Positions 16,131 through 24,394 of a stretch of DNA of 64,000 nt are shown here, in pieces. The notes beneath the pieces are model-generated. The model had not been told where the DNA came from, did not search any database, and saw only the letters and a list, made by a program, of their open reading frames with translations. Origin of the DNA: Clostridia bacterium. GTDB taxonomy: Bacteria > Bacillota > Clostridia > Lachnospirales > Bianqueaceae. The stretch is from positions 1 through 64,000 of the forward strand of contig CAAFMN010000035.1 of NCBI GenBank assembly GCA_900764045.1. The letters run 5' to 3'. The first letter of the stretch is position 1, and each line of letters starts with the position of its first letter. The position numbers and the translations under genes are program-made.

Positions 16131-16929
16131 GCTCTTCCTCCTCCTTCACACCCAGTGCCTCTGCCAGAAGCTCTGTAAAATATACTACGGGCACCTGACT
16201 TCCGCTCTTGACCAGATTGTACTTACATAGAGGACATGCCGTAACGATCCGCTGCGCGCCGCAGCCGACCGCGCCTTCTGTCACTTCCCGGCTCTTTTTT
16301 CCGGCAAAAGTACTGTCCTCCAAAACGACATAGCCGCCGCAGCACTCGTTTCTCTGCGGATAGATCACCGGCTCCGCTCCCAGCGCCCGGATAAAATCTT
16401 CCATGATTCTGGGATTCTCCACGTCGTCCATCTCCATAACCTTACCGGGTCTCAGCAGCATACATCCATAATAAGCTGCGATCTTCTGTCCCTTTAAGGG
16501 GTTCACCACCGCTTCACGGATCTTATCGAAACCGATCAGATCGCGGAGCAGCTCCAAATAATGATATACCTGTGTTTCCCCATGATACTGCGCATGCTCT
16601 CCGGGATCCTGCGCCATGTAGCGATTGGCCTTGGCCGCGAACTCTTCGTCCGTCTGCATCGCATAATTCGTCTGCTTGATTACATTATGACAGGCCGAAC
16701 ATACCGAGACCAGGGGCTGTCCGGCATCCCGTGCGCTCGCGAGCGCACGGATACTGGACAGCTTGGTCGCGATCTCGTCCTTGGCACTGATATAGACACC
16801 GCCGCAGCATTGCCAGTCCGGGATCTCACACAGCTCGACTCCCAGAAGCGCTGCGCACTGACGCGCATAGCGATCTAAATCCTTTGCCTTGGTACGAAGA
16901 GTACAGCCCGGAAAATAACTTACTTTCAT
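16120..16929 (-). CDS. hdrB: heterodisulfide reductase subunit B (HdrB)
   Basis: A 269-residue CCG-domain protein. Both cysteine-rich motifs are complete: Cys9 - CysCys41-42 - CSAC (77-80), and Cys156 - CysCys196-197 - CPLC (232-235). In methanogens these hold the two non-cubane [4Fe-4S] clusters where CoM-S-S-CoB is cleaved. Clostridia lack that substrate, so here HdrB either reduces another disulfide or relays electrons to FrdAB. The start at 16929 follows GGAGG by 5 nt. The gene lies 19 nt after fumC. Confidence 0.92.
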   Translation of the reverse strand: MKVSYFPGCTLRTKAKDLDRYARQCAALLGVELCEIPDWQCCGGVYISAKDEIATKLSSIRALASARDAGQPLVSVCSACHNVIKQTNYAMQTDEEFAAKANRYMAQDPGEHAQYHGETQVYHYLELLRDLIGFDKIREAVVNPLKGQKIAAYYGCMLLRPGKVMEMDDVENPRIMEDFIRALGAEPVIYPQRNECCGGYVVLEDSTFAGKKSREVTEGAVGCGAQRIVTACPLCKYNLVKSGSQVPVVYFTELLAEALGVKEEEEHAE

Positions 16930-16948
16930 CATTTCCTCCATCTGCTGA

Positions 16949-18325
16949 TTACGCCATCTGCTCCGGATGGAACACCTCGTCAAACCGTTCCGCCGTTAAG
17001 AATCCCAGCTCCACGCAGGCTTCCTTCAGCGAAATATTGTCCTTAAACGCTTTTTTCGCCGTCTTCGCAGCATTCTCATACCCGATATAAGGATTGAGCG
17101 CCGTCACAAGCATCAGCGAATTGTGCAGATTATGGTACATCTTATCCTTATTGGCCGTAATGCCTACCGCACAATTATCATTGAAGGAAACCGTCGCTTC
17201 CGCCAGCAGTCTCGCGGACTGCTGGAAATTATAAGCGGCAACCGGCATGAACACATTCAGTTCAAAATTGCCTTGCGATGCTGCCATCGCAACTGCGGTG
17301 TCGTTGCCCATCACCTGTACGGCAACCATCGTAACGGCCTCGCACTGCGTGGGATTGACCTTACCCGGCATAATGGATGAGCCCGGCTCGTTCTCCGGAA
17401 TATGAATCTCACCCAGACCGTCTCTGGGCCCGGAAGCCAGCCAACGGACATCATTGGCAATCTTCATCATATCGCAAGCCGCAGCCTTAATCGCTCCATG
17501 CGCGAATACCAGCTCATCCTTGGAGGTCAGCGCGTGGAACTTATTGGGTGCTGTCACAAACGGCTTTCCTGTAAGCTCCGCGATCTTGGCCGCCACCAAT
17601 TCTGAAAAGCCTGCCGGCGCGTTCAGTCCTGTACCTACTGCCGTACCGCCCAGGGCCAGCTCATGCAGCGGCGCCGCAGCCAGCTTCAACAGCTCTACAT
17701 CCCGCTCCAGACTGCTTCTCCAACCGGAAATCTCCTGGCTGAAACGGATCGGCGTCGCGTCCTGCAGATGCGTTCTACCGGACTTGACAATCCCCTCATT
17801 CTCCGCTTCCAGTCTGCGGAATGTCGCGATTAGCTTCTCCAGTGCCGGAATCAGCTTGTCCTCTACGGCGATTACCGCTGAGATGTGCATTGCTGTCGGG
17901 AAGGTGTCATTGGAAGACTGGCTCATATTGATGTCGTCATTGGGATGACACAGCTTCTTGCCTGCCAACTGATTGGCGCGGTTAGCGATCACTTCATTGG
18001 CATTCATATTGGACTGTGTTCCGGAACCGGTCTGCCATACGACCAACGGAAAATGATCGTTCAGCTCACCGCGGATTACTTCATCACATGCCTCCGAGAT
18101 GGACCGCAGCTTTTCTGCTGTCATCTTTTCCGGCTTCAGCTCCGCGTTGGCCATTGCCGCCGCCTTTTTCAGGATGCCGAACGCATGTACAATCTCGCTG
18201 GGCATTGTCTCAATGCCCATGCCTATCTTAAAATTCTCATGACTGCGCTGTGTCTGCGCTCCCCACAAACGATCTGCCGGTACGCGGACCTCTCCCATCG
18301 AATCATGCTCCATACGGTATTCCAT
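16949..18325 (-). CDS. fumC: class II fumarate hydratase
   Basis: A 458-residue enzyme of the fumarase/aspartase superfamily that interconverts malate and fumarate in the cytosol. The signature GSSIMPGKVNPTQCEA is complete, as are TGSGTQSNMNANEV and SGRTHLQDATPIRFSQE. The latter sequence and the length fit fumarase C rather than aspartase. ATG at 18325 lies behind AAGGTGG; a GTG four codons earlier is less likely. It is the second gene of the operon, 23 nt after the dehydrogenase, and supplies fumarate for the reductase encoded downstream. Being the Fe-S-free fumarase class, it tolerates oxygen unlike its neighbours. Confidence 0.93.
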   Translation of the reverse strand: MEYRMEHDSMGEVRVPADRLWGAQTQRSHENFKIGMGIETMPSEIVHAFGILKKAAAMANAELKPEKMTAEKLRSISEACDEVIRGELNDHFPLVVWQTGSGTQSNMNANEVIANRANQLAGKKLCHPNDDINMSQSSNDTFPTAMHISAVIAVEDKLIPALEKLIATFRRLEAENEGIVKSGRTHLQDATPIRFSQEISGWRSSLERDVELLKLAAAPLHELALGGTAVGTGLNAPAGFSELVAAKIAELTGKPFVTAPNKFHALTSKDELVFAHGAIKAAACDMMKIANDVRWLASGPRDGLGEIHIPENEPGSSIMPGKVNPTQCEAVTMVAVQVMGNDTAVAMAASQGNFELNVFMPVAAYNFQQSARLLAEATVSFNDNCAVGITANKDKMYHNLHNSLMLVTALNPYIGYENAAKTAKKAFKDNISLKEACVELGFLTAERFDEVFHPEQMA

Positions 18326-18348
18326 TACTCGCACCACCTTTATTTTTC

Positions 18349-19293
18349 TTAAATATCCAGATTTCTGATAACTTCCTTGAGCGTGTTGGCGCTGTTCTGC
18401 AGCTTGGCTGTCTCCTCTGCGGTCAGGGAGATATTAACCTTGCCGCCGACGCCGCCCTTGCCCACAAGATTCAGTGTACTCAGGCATACATCTTCAATCC
18501 CGTACTCTCCATGCATCATGGTGGATACGGTCATCGTCGTATCGATCCCGCTCAGCAGGCACTTGCAGATATGGCAAACCGAGATGGACACCGCGTAGAA
18601 CGTAGCGCCCTTGCGTGCGATTACCCGGCTGCCGGATTTTCTCACATACTGCTCAATCTCATCATAACGAATCTCCTGTACCAGATTCTCGTTAGGCATG
18701 ATCAGCTTCTGGCACTCTGAGATCGGCACATTGGAGATATTGGCTACAGACCACGGAATAAAAGAGGAATCTCCATGCTCTCCAAATACATACGCATGGA
18801 CATTGCTCTGGCTGATATTATAACATTCGGACAGCCGCGCACGCAGCCGTGCCGTATCCAGAATCGTACCGGAACCGATGATATGGTTCTCCGGCAATCC
18901 GGAAATCTTATGAAATGTATACGTCAGAATATCCACAGGATTGCTGACAATAATATATGTAGCGTCCGGCGCGTACTTGGTAATCTCCGGAATAATGCTC
19001 TTGGTGATATTAACATTGGTCTGCGCCAGCTCCAGACGGGACTGACCAGGCTTTCTCGCAATACCGGAGGTAAGGATTACAATATTGGATCCTGCTGTAT
19101 CGGAGTAATTACCCGCGTAAATAGAACATGGAGCGCAAAAGGGCAGGCCCTGACGGATGTCCAGCGCTTCTCCCAGCGCCTTCTCCGTATTGATGTCGAT
19201 CATTACGATCTCTGAAGCCATTCCCATAATCGCCAGTGAATATGCAATCGTTGATCCGACACTTCCCGTGCCGATAATAGATATCTTGTTCAT
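18349..19293 (-). CDS. malate/lactate dehydrogenase family enzyme, probably malate dehydrogenase
   Basis: A 314-residue NAD-dependent enzyme of the LDH/MDH family. The NAD site is IIGTGSVGSTIA; the catalytic His is in FGEHGDSS; the substrate Arg is in SRLEL. The substrate-choosing position (Gln102 of lactate dehydrogenase) is Arg80 here, in SGIARKPGQSR. Malate dehydrogenases have Arg at this point to bind the second carboxylate. Overall the sequence still looks LDH-like (SNPVDILTY, GSGTILDTARLR), so automatic annotation may say L-lactate dehydrogenase. Co-transcription with fumarase and fumarate reductase supports malate. The start at 19293 is favoured over 19299 by its spacing to AGGAAGG. 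First gene of the operon. Confidence 0.72.
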   Translation of the reverse strand: MNKISIIGTGSVGSTIAYSLAIMGMASEIVMIDINTEKALGEALDIRQGLPFCAPCSIYAGNYSDTAGSNIVILTSGIARKPGQSRLELAQTNVNITKSIIPEITKYAPDATYIIVSNPVDILTYTFHKISGLPENHIIGSGTILDTARLRARLSECYNISQSNVHAYVFGEHGDSSFIPWSVANISNVPISECQKLIMPNENLVQEIRYDEIEQYVRKSGSRVIARKGATFYAVSISVCHICKCLLSGIDTTMTVSTMMHGEYGIEDVCLSTLNLVGKGGVGGKVNISLTAEETAKLQNSANTLKEVIRNLDI

Positions 19294-19330
19294 AGACATA
19301 CCTTCCTATATTAAAATTATATTACGACTC

Positions 19331-19359
19331 ATTCTATCATATTTCGCGCCTCACTAGAA
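19331..19359 (-). promoter_or_regulatory. predicted promoter of the mdh-fum-hdr-flx-frd operon
   Basis: On the minus strand TTCTAG (19354-19359) and TAGAAT (19331-19336) are 17 bp apart. The -35 is poor, which is usual for activator-dependent promoters. The transcript would start near 19324, about 30 nt before the mdh ATG. Confidence 0.5.
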
Positions 19360-19371
19360 TTGCCGTTTTTT

Positions 19372-19398
19372 CATATCGGTATTGCATTTATCGATATG
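19372..19398. promoter_or_regulatory. LysR-type inverted repeat upstream of the mdh operon
   Basis: CATATCG (19372-19378) and CGATATG (19392-19398) form a perfect 7-bp inverted repeat with 13 bp between. Its centre is about 60 bp upstream of the predicted start of transcription, where LysR-type activators usually bind. The lysR gene lies immediately upstream. Confidence 0.5.
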
Positions 19399-19420
19399 CC
19401 TATTTTCGATTTTCAGCAAA

Positions 19421-19443
19421 AGAGAGCAGATTTTCTGCTCTCT
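19421..19443 (-). terminator. terminator behind lysR
   Basis: AGAGAGCA (19421-19428) pairs with TGCTCTCT (19436-19443), followed on the minus strand by TTTT. It lies right at the lysR stop codon and separates the ECF/truA/lysR transcript from the mdh operon. Confidence 0.65.
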
Positions 19444-19444
19444 C

Positions 19445-20371
19445 TCAATGAAACATTGTTTGTTTTGCCTTTTCGAGTTCTTCTAAGAAGATCTGATCCA
19501 ATTCTGAGAAAACATAATCCTTACGATAGATCAGAACATCCTTATAAATTCTCCGATTGACATCGCACGAAACCTGTATCAATCCATACCTTTCCAAAAG
19601 CTCTTCCGGGATCGGCGATACCCACATATACGCGTCCGTATTCCTGGCCAGAAGCTCCAACTGGCTTGCGCGTTCAAATATAAAGATCCGGCGTCCGGAA
19701 TTATCCGGCAGCTCTTCTTTTTTTACCTCAGCAAACGGCAAAAAAGGCACATACGGATCCGCGTAGGCGATCTCCATGCAATCCCGCAGATCCTCCCGGC
19801 TGATCTTTTCCTTTTGCGCCAACGGGCTTTTTTCGTTCAGCAGCAGACTATACCGGAACTCTGTGATCATGCGGTATTCCAGGCCCTTTTCCTCCATCAT
19901 CACCCTGTAATATCCGTCATAATTCTGCGCATATCGAATGATCCCAAGCCGATAATCCTCCTGCAGAATGTTCCGAATGGCCCGCATGGAATTGGTCTCC
20001 TTGTAAAACACTTCTGCCGCGCCGTCCCTGGGCAGTTTCCCGGAGAATTGCGCAAACGCCTCCGCAATGTAACTGGCTCTGGGCACCGAAATCGAGAACT
20101 TCATTTTATGCTGCCTTCCGCCGCCAAAGGTATTTTCCAACTCATCCACCTGTTCCAGCACACGCTTTGCATAGCGAATAAAGACCTCTCCGTCCTGGGT
20201 CAGCACCATTCCTTTCGCGCTCCGTTCAAAGAGCGTCGTCCCCAGGCTGGTTTCCAATTCCTTGATCGCGCGGCTAAGCGTAGACTGTCCCACGTACAGC
20301 CGCTCGGCCGCTTTATTGATTGAATTGGTCTCTGCAATCTCTACCGCGTACTTCATGTGCAAAAGAGTCAT
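19445..20371 (-). CDS. LysR-family transcriptional regulator
   Basis: A 308-residue LysR-type regulator. The N-terminal helix-turn-helix lies at about residues 15-60 (NSINKAAERLYVGQSTLSRAI, GTTLFERSAKGMVLTQDG). The effector-binding domain follows from about residue 90. The co-inducer is unknown. The ATG overlaps the truA stop by 4 nt and has GGAGG 6 nt upstream, so the gene is read from the ecf-truA transcript. Its target is probably the mdh operon next downstream, where a matching inverted repeat is found. LysR genes are more often divergent from their target; here both point the same way. Confidence 0.88.
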   Translation of the reverse strand: MTLLHMKYAVEIAETNSINKAAERLYVGQSTLSRAIKELETSLGTTLFERSAKGMVLTQDGEVFIRYAKRVLEQVDELENTFGGGRQHKMKFSISVPRASYIAEAFAQFSGKLPRDGAAEVFYKETNSMRAIRNILQEDYRLGIIRYAQNYDGYYRVMMEEKGLEYRMITEFRYSLLLNEKSPLAQKEKISREDLRDCMEIAYADPYVPFLPFAEVKKEELPDNSGRRIFIFERASQLELLARNTDAYMWVSPIPEELLERYGLIQVSCDVNRRIYKDVLIYRKDYVFSELDQIFLEELEKAKQTMFH

Positions 20372-21144
20372 ATCACACCTCCTGATTCCCGGTCCTCCCC
20401 GTACTCTACCCGCATCAATGTCAGTCCCTGCGGCGGCGCCGTTACCCCCGCCAATGTCCGGTCTTTTTTCTCAATCGCCTCTCGGACCGCTTCCACAGGC
20501 ATTCTTCCCCGCCCGATATCTGCCAGGGTACCCGCAATAATCCGCACCATATTGTACAAAAAACCATTGCCCGTGACTTCGATATGAACAATATTCCTAT
20601 CCGAAGCATCCCTATATACTCTGGCTTCGTAAATGGTACGCACCGAGGTTTTGGCGGTTCTCTGCGCACTGCTGAGAGCCGCGAAATCGTGTTCGCCCAC
20701 GAGGTCATCAGCTGCGCGCTGCATCTGCGCCAAGTCCAACGGCTCATGGATATGCGCCATGTACAGCCTGTACTGCGGCAGCAAAAAAGCGCCGTTATAA
20801 TAACTATACCGATATATCTTACGCTTCGCCTGAAACTGCGGGTGAAATCCGGGTTCGGTCTCCTTGGCCTCCAGGATCCGGATATCCTCCGGTAGGAAAC
20901 TGTTCAGCGCCAACGCCAGCCGTTCCACAGGTATCAAATGCTCCAGTGTAACGGCACCTACCTGCCCAAACGCATGGACTCCCGCGTCCGTCCTTCCTGA
21001 CGCGTCCACCGTCACCTTTTCTGAAAACAGGCTGTAAAACGCCTCTTCAATCTTCTGCTGAACGGCTATCCCATTTTTCTGACGCTGCCACCCCGCATAA
21101 TTGGTTCCATCATACGCGATGGTCAACCGAATCCGCCTGCTCAC
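20368..21144 (-). CDS. truA: tRNA pseudouridine(38-40) synthase TruA
   Basis: A 258-residue pseudouridine synthase that modifies the anticodon arm of many tRNAs. The catalytic motif VDASGRTDAGVHAFGQ carries the essential Asp, and YDGTNYAGWQRQ is the family N-terminus. The start codon is GTG at 21144, overlapping the ecfT stop by 4 nt. Position behind ecfA1-ecfA2-ecfT is standard for Firmicutes. Confidence 0.95.
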   Translation of the reverse strand: MSRRIRLTIAYDGTNYAGWQRQKNGIAVQQKIEEAFYSLFSEKVTVDASGRTDAGVHAFGQVGAVTLEHLIPVERLALALNSFLPEDIRILEAKETEPGFHPQFQAKRKIYRYSYYNGAFLLPQYRLYMAHIHEPLDLAQMQRAADDLVGEHDFAALSSAQRTAKTSVRTIYEARVYRDASDRNIVHIEVTGNGFLYNMVRIIAGTLADIGRGRMPVEAVREAIEKKDRTLAGVTAPPQGLTLMRVEYGEDRESGGVI

Positions 21145-21983
21145 AGGACACCGCCTGCCATCTCCAGTATCTGCGGCAGTGTGGGCACAAATCGTGTGGC
21201 AATCAAAAACGCCACAGCCGCAAAGACGACCCCATAGGCGATCTTATCCTCCTTGGTATAGATCATCTCTTTCATCCGTGTCCTTCCCACATCTCCGCGA
21301 TAGCATCTGGCTTCCATCGCTGTTGCCAGATCATCCGCCCGGCGGAACGCCGAGATAAACAGCGGCACCAGAATCGGCACCATCGCCTTGGCACGCTGCA
21401 TCAGGCTGCCTGTTTCAAAATCCGCGCCCCGCGCCTGCTGTGCCTTGATAATCTTATCCGTTTCTTCCAGCAGAATCGGAATAAAGCGCAGTGCGATGCT
21501 CATCATCATCGCGATCTCATGCACCGGCACATGAATTTTTTTCAGAGGACGCATGGCCTTTTCCAGTCCATCCGTAAGCTCCAGCGGAGTCGTCGTTAAG
21601 GTCATCAATGAACTGCCCACAACCAGCAGAATCAATCGAAGTCCCAGAAACGCCGCGTTGTACACACCCTGATCTGTAATCGTTATAATCCAGAACTGTA
21701 TCAGCACATTTCCCTGACGATTCAACAGCAGGTTCATCACCACGGAAAAAATCAGCAGGATAAAAATCGCCTTCAATCCTCTCAGCAAATAGGAGAAAGG
21801 AATCGTTGCCTTCCGGACAACCCAGATAAACATCAGAATCGCCAACGCAAATCCCAAAAAGCTATTGACGCAAAAGATCGAAATGATAAACAAAAATGTT
21901 GCCGCCAGCTTCACCCGCGGATCCAGACGATGAATCACTGAATCTGCCGGATAGTACTGTCCAATCGTTATGTCCCGGAGCAT
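21141..21983 (-). CDS. ecfT: energy-coupling factor transporter membrane protein EcfT
   Basis: A 280-residue membrane protein with several hydrophobic helices in the first half. The two coupling-helix motifs of the family are seen as QQARGADF and EARCYRGD, which contact the two ATPases. It serves many vitamin-binding S-components encoded elsewhere. It overlaps ecfA2 by 16 nt, consistent with a fixed ratio of subunits. Confidence 0.94.
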   Translation of the reverse strand: MLRDITIGQYYPADSVIHRLDPRVKLAATFLFIISIFCVNSFLGFALAILMFIWVVRKATIPFSYLLRGLKAIFILLIFSVVMNLLLNRQGNVLIQFWIITITDQGVYNAAFLGLRLILLVVGSSLMTLTTTPLELTDGLEKAMRPLKKIHVPVHEIAMMMSIALRFIPILLEETDKIIKAQQARGADFETGSLMQRAKAMVPILVPLFISAFRRADDLATAMEARCYRGDVGRTRMKEMIYTKEDKIAYGVVFAAVAFLIATRFVPTLPQILEMAGGVL

Positions 21984-22846
21984 CCGTTCTCCTCCTTTCC
22001 AAAAATACCGGCCAGCACTTCCTCCATTTGATCCATTCGGATCACATCCTTGGGGATCTCATATCCGCGCCGACGCAGCAGCACTCCCAGCTCGGAGATT
22101 TTGGGCACCGCGAGTCCCATGGCTTCCAGCTCTTCCTTATGCTGAAAGACCTCTCCCGGCGTATCGTCATACATCAGTTTCCCATGATCCATCACCAGAA
22201 TCCGGTCCACATACCGAGCCACATCTTCCATACTATGGCTTACAAGAACCACGGTCATCCCGGTCTTGTCACGCAGCGCCGCGATTCGGTCAAACAGCTC
22301 ATCCCGGCCTCTGGGATCCAGTCCTGCCGCCGGCTCGTCCAGAATCAAATATTCCGGGCGCATCGCCAATACTCCGGCTACCGCTACACGGCGCTTCTGC
22401 CCTCCGGATAAATCAAACGGAGACGTCTCATAATACTCCGGCCCCAGGCCTACAAGGTCCAAGGCCCACTCAACCCGTTCCTTGATCTCCTCTTCACTCA
22501 GTTTCATATTGGTGGGGCCAAAAGCTACATCTTTCCAAACGGTCATCTCAAAGAGCTGATGTTCCGGATACTGAAATACCAATCCGACCTTCTGCCGTAT
22601 CTCCTTACGCCGGCTTTTGGCTTCTTCGGCAAATATATCCTGGCCATCATACAATACCTGCCCGCTTGCTGGCTCTAAAAGAGCATTCAGATGCTGAATC
22701 AGCGTAGACTTTCCGGAGCCGGTATGGCCGATCAATCCAATAAATTCTCCCTTGCCTACCGTCAGGCTCACATGATTCAGGGCGGCCATCTCAAAGGGAG
22801 TTCCTGCTTCATATAAGTAGCTTACATCTTTTACTTCAATTGACAT
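21968..22846 (-). CDS. ecfA2: energy-coupling factor ATPase EcfA2
   Basis: A 292-residue ABC ATPase. Walker A is GHTGSGKST, the signature is LSGGQKRRVAVAG, Walker B is YLILDEPAAGLD and the switch region is VLVSHSMEDVAR. The segment EYETSPFDLSGG is typical of EcfA2. It overlaps ecfA1 and ecfT by 16 nt each. With EcfA1 and EcfT it powers uptake of vitamins and trace metals. Confidence 0.93.
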   Translation of the reverse strand: MSIEVKDVSYLYEAGTPFEMAALNHVSLTVGKGEFIGLIGHTGSGKSTLIQHLNALLEPASGQVLYDGQDIFAEEAKSRRKEIRQKVGLVFQYPEHQLFEMTVWKDVAFGPTNMKLSEEEIKERVEWALDLVGLGPEYYETSPFDLSGGQKRRVAVAGVLAMRPEYLILDEPAAGLDPRGRDELFDRIAALRDKTGMTVVLVSHSMEDVARYVDRILVMDHGKLMYDDTPGEVFQHKEELEAMGLAVPKISELGVLLRRRGYEIPKDVIRMDQMEEVLAGIFGKEENGCSGT

Positions 22847-23685
22847 AAGGCCTCCGTCATCTCCTCCATGGTCATGATATCCTGTGGTACATGAATGCCT
22901 CTCTTACGTAGCCTCCACGCTAGCTCCGTCGCCTGCGGCACATCCAATCCCAGTGCCTTCATGGCATCCACCTGAGAAAAAATCTCTCTGGGCTTGCCAT
23001 TCATGACGACATGCCCATGATCCATCACCACAATACGATCCGCCCTTGCGGCCTCCTCCATGTGGTGCGTAATATATATAATCGTGATCTTTTTTTCGTG
23101 ATTCAAATATTCGATGGTTTCCATAACCTCGCGCCGTCCGGACGGATCCAGCATCGCTGTCGGCTCATCCAAAATAATACACTCCGGCTCCATCGCTAAA
23201 ATTCCCGCTACTGCTACTCTTTGTTTCTGTCCACCGGACAATTTATTCGGAGACGCATCCTTATACCGTTCCATATGAACACTCTTTAATCCCATATCTA
23301 CATTGGCCCGAATATGCTCCGGAGCGAATCCAAGGTTCTCCGGTCCAAAGGCTACGTCCTCTTCTACAACCGAGGCTATGATCTGGTTATCCGGATTCTG
23401 GAATACCATCCCGGCATCCTTGCGAATATCCCATACCTTATCCTCATCCTTGGTATCCATGCCGTCCACCTTGAGCGTCCCCTCTGTCGGCAGGAACAAG
23501 GCATTGATATGTCTTGCAAATGTGGATTTTCCCGAGCCATTATGGCCCAATACCGCTACAAATTCTCCTTTTTTTACCTGGATGTCCACATGGTCAATGG
23601 CCCGCACAGACCCGGTCTCATTGCCATTTTCATCATATACCGGATATTCAAAGGAGACACCTTTCGCTTCTACCATCCATTCCAT
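22831..23685 (-). CDS. ecfA1: energy-coupling factor ATPase EcfA1
   Basis: A 284-residue ABC ATPase. Walker A is GHNGSGKST, the signature is LSGGQKQRVAVAG, Walker B is CIILDEPTAMLD and the switch His is in YITHHMEEA. The Q-loop VFQNPDNQIIASVVEEDVAF is the EcfA1 hallmark. Start at 23685 is supported by AAGGAA 7 nt upstream; the longer frame would run back through the rplQ terminator into rplQ. First gene of the ecf-truA-lysR cluster, read after or past the rplQ terminator. Confidence 0.93.
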   Translation of the reverse strand: MEWMVEAKGVSFEYPVYDENGNETGSVRAIDHVDIQVKKGEFVAVLGHNGSGKSTFARHINALFLPTEGTLKVDGMDTKDEDKVWDIRKDAGMVFQNPDNQIIASVVEEDVAFGPENLGFAPEHIRANVDMGLKSVHMERYKDASPNKLSGGQKQRVAVAGILAMEPECIILDEPTAMLDPSGRREVMETIEYLNHEKKITIIYITHHMEEAARADRIVVMDHGHVVMNGKPREIFSQVDAMKALGLDVPQATELAWRLRKRGIHVPQDIMTMEEMTEALCQLK

Positions 23686-23745
23686 ACGCGGCTTCCTTTC
23701 CCCTGGCGGCGCATGTACGTCCGCCGGTCTCACGCAGATACAATA

Positions 23746-23775
23746 AAGGGGTTCGACCTTCGCGGCGAACCCCTT
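23746..23775 (-). terminator. terminator behind rplQ
   Basis: AAGGGGTTCG (23746-23755) pairs with CGAACCCCTT (23766-23775), followed on the minus strand by TTTATTG. It lies 11 nt past the rplQ stop. Partial read-through probably feeds the ecf genes, because no strong separate promoter is evident. Confidence 0.7.
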
Positions 23776-23785
23776 CACGGATCTC

Positions 23786-24322
23786 TTACACCAATTCGAT
23801 GATCGCCATTTCAGCGGCGTCGCCCTTTCTCGGGCCAACCTTTACGATACGGGTATAACCGCCATTACGCTTGTCATACTTCGGACCAATCTCATCGAAC
23901 ATCTTAGCAACCAGATCAACCTTCTTGGTCAGGCTGCGCTTCTTAACGCCGTCTGCCGGTGTCTCGACTACATCGTAGAACACCTGCATCATCTGACGAC
24001 GAGCATGCAGTCTGGAAGGATTATCCTTCTTGATTGTCTTTGTTGCTTCTTCGTATACTGTAACCTTCTTGCCATCCACTACTTCCTTAACGCGCTTGCC
24101 ATCCGCGGTCTTCTTCGGAACCTTCTGCGTTACTGTAACGGTCTCATAATTGTCCTTCTCACGAACCGCCAGCGTGATCAGCTTTTCAGCCTGACGGCGA
24201 ACTTCCTTTGCACGCGTAACGGTGGTGGTGATCCGGCCATGATACAACAGATCCGTTGTCAGACTTCTCAGCATTGCCTTACGCTGAGCAGAAGTTCTTC
24301 CGAGCTTCCTGTATCCAGCCAT
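23786..24322 (-). CDS. rplQ: 50S ribosomal protein L17, with internal insertion
   Basis: Ribosomal protein L17 of the large subunit. The first 60 residues match the family closely (YRKLGRTSAQRKAMLRSLTT, AKEVRRQAEKLI). At 178 residues it is about 50 longer than the usual 115-130. The extra part is a Lys/Val/Thr-rich insertion at about residues 65-105 between the N-terminal domain and the conserved C-terminal part (GGYTRIVKVGPRKGDAAEMA). Similar insertions occur in Lachnospiraceae L17. It is the last gene of the rpsM-rpsK-rpsD-rpoA-rplQ operon. Confidence 0.95.
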   Translation of the reverse strand: MAGYRKLGRTSAQRKAMLRSLTTDLLYHGRITTTVTRAKEVRRQAEKLITLAVREKDNYETVTVTQKVPKKTADGKRVKEVVDGKKVTVYEEATKTIKKDNPSRLHARRQMMQVFYDVVETPADGVKKRSLTKKVDLVAKMFDEIGPKYDKRNGGYTRIVKVGPRKGDAAEMAIIELV

Positions 24323-24394
24323 AATAAACCTCCTGAAAATTCTAAATTAATCTAAGCTTCTCCCTCTGTCCGGATAATCCGGGCCGATGAGAAT

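Noticed and set aside
19294..19330. Search for a Rex operator directly before mdh
   Set aside because: The stretch is AT-rich but has no TTGT...ACAA inverted repeat of the right size.
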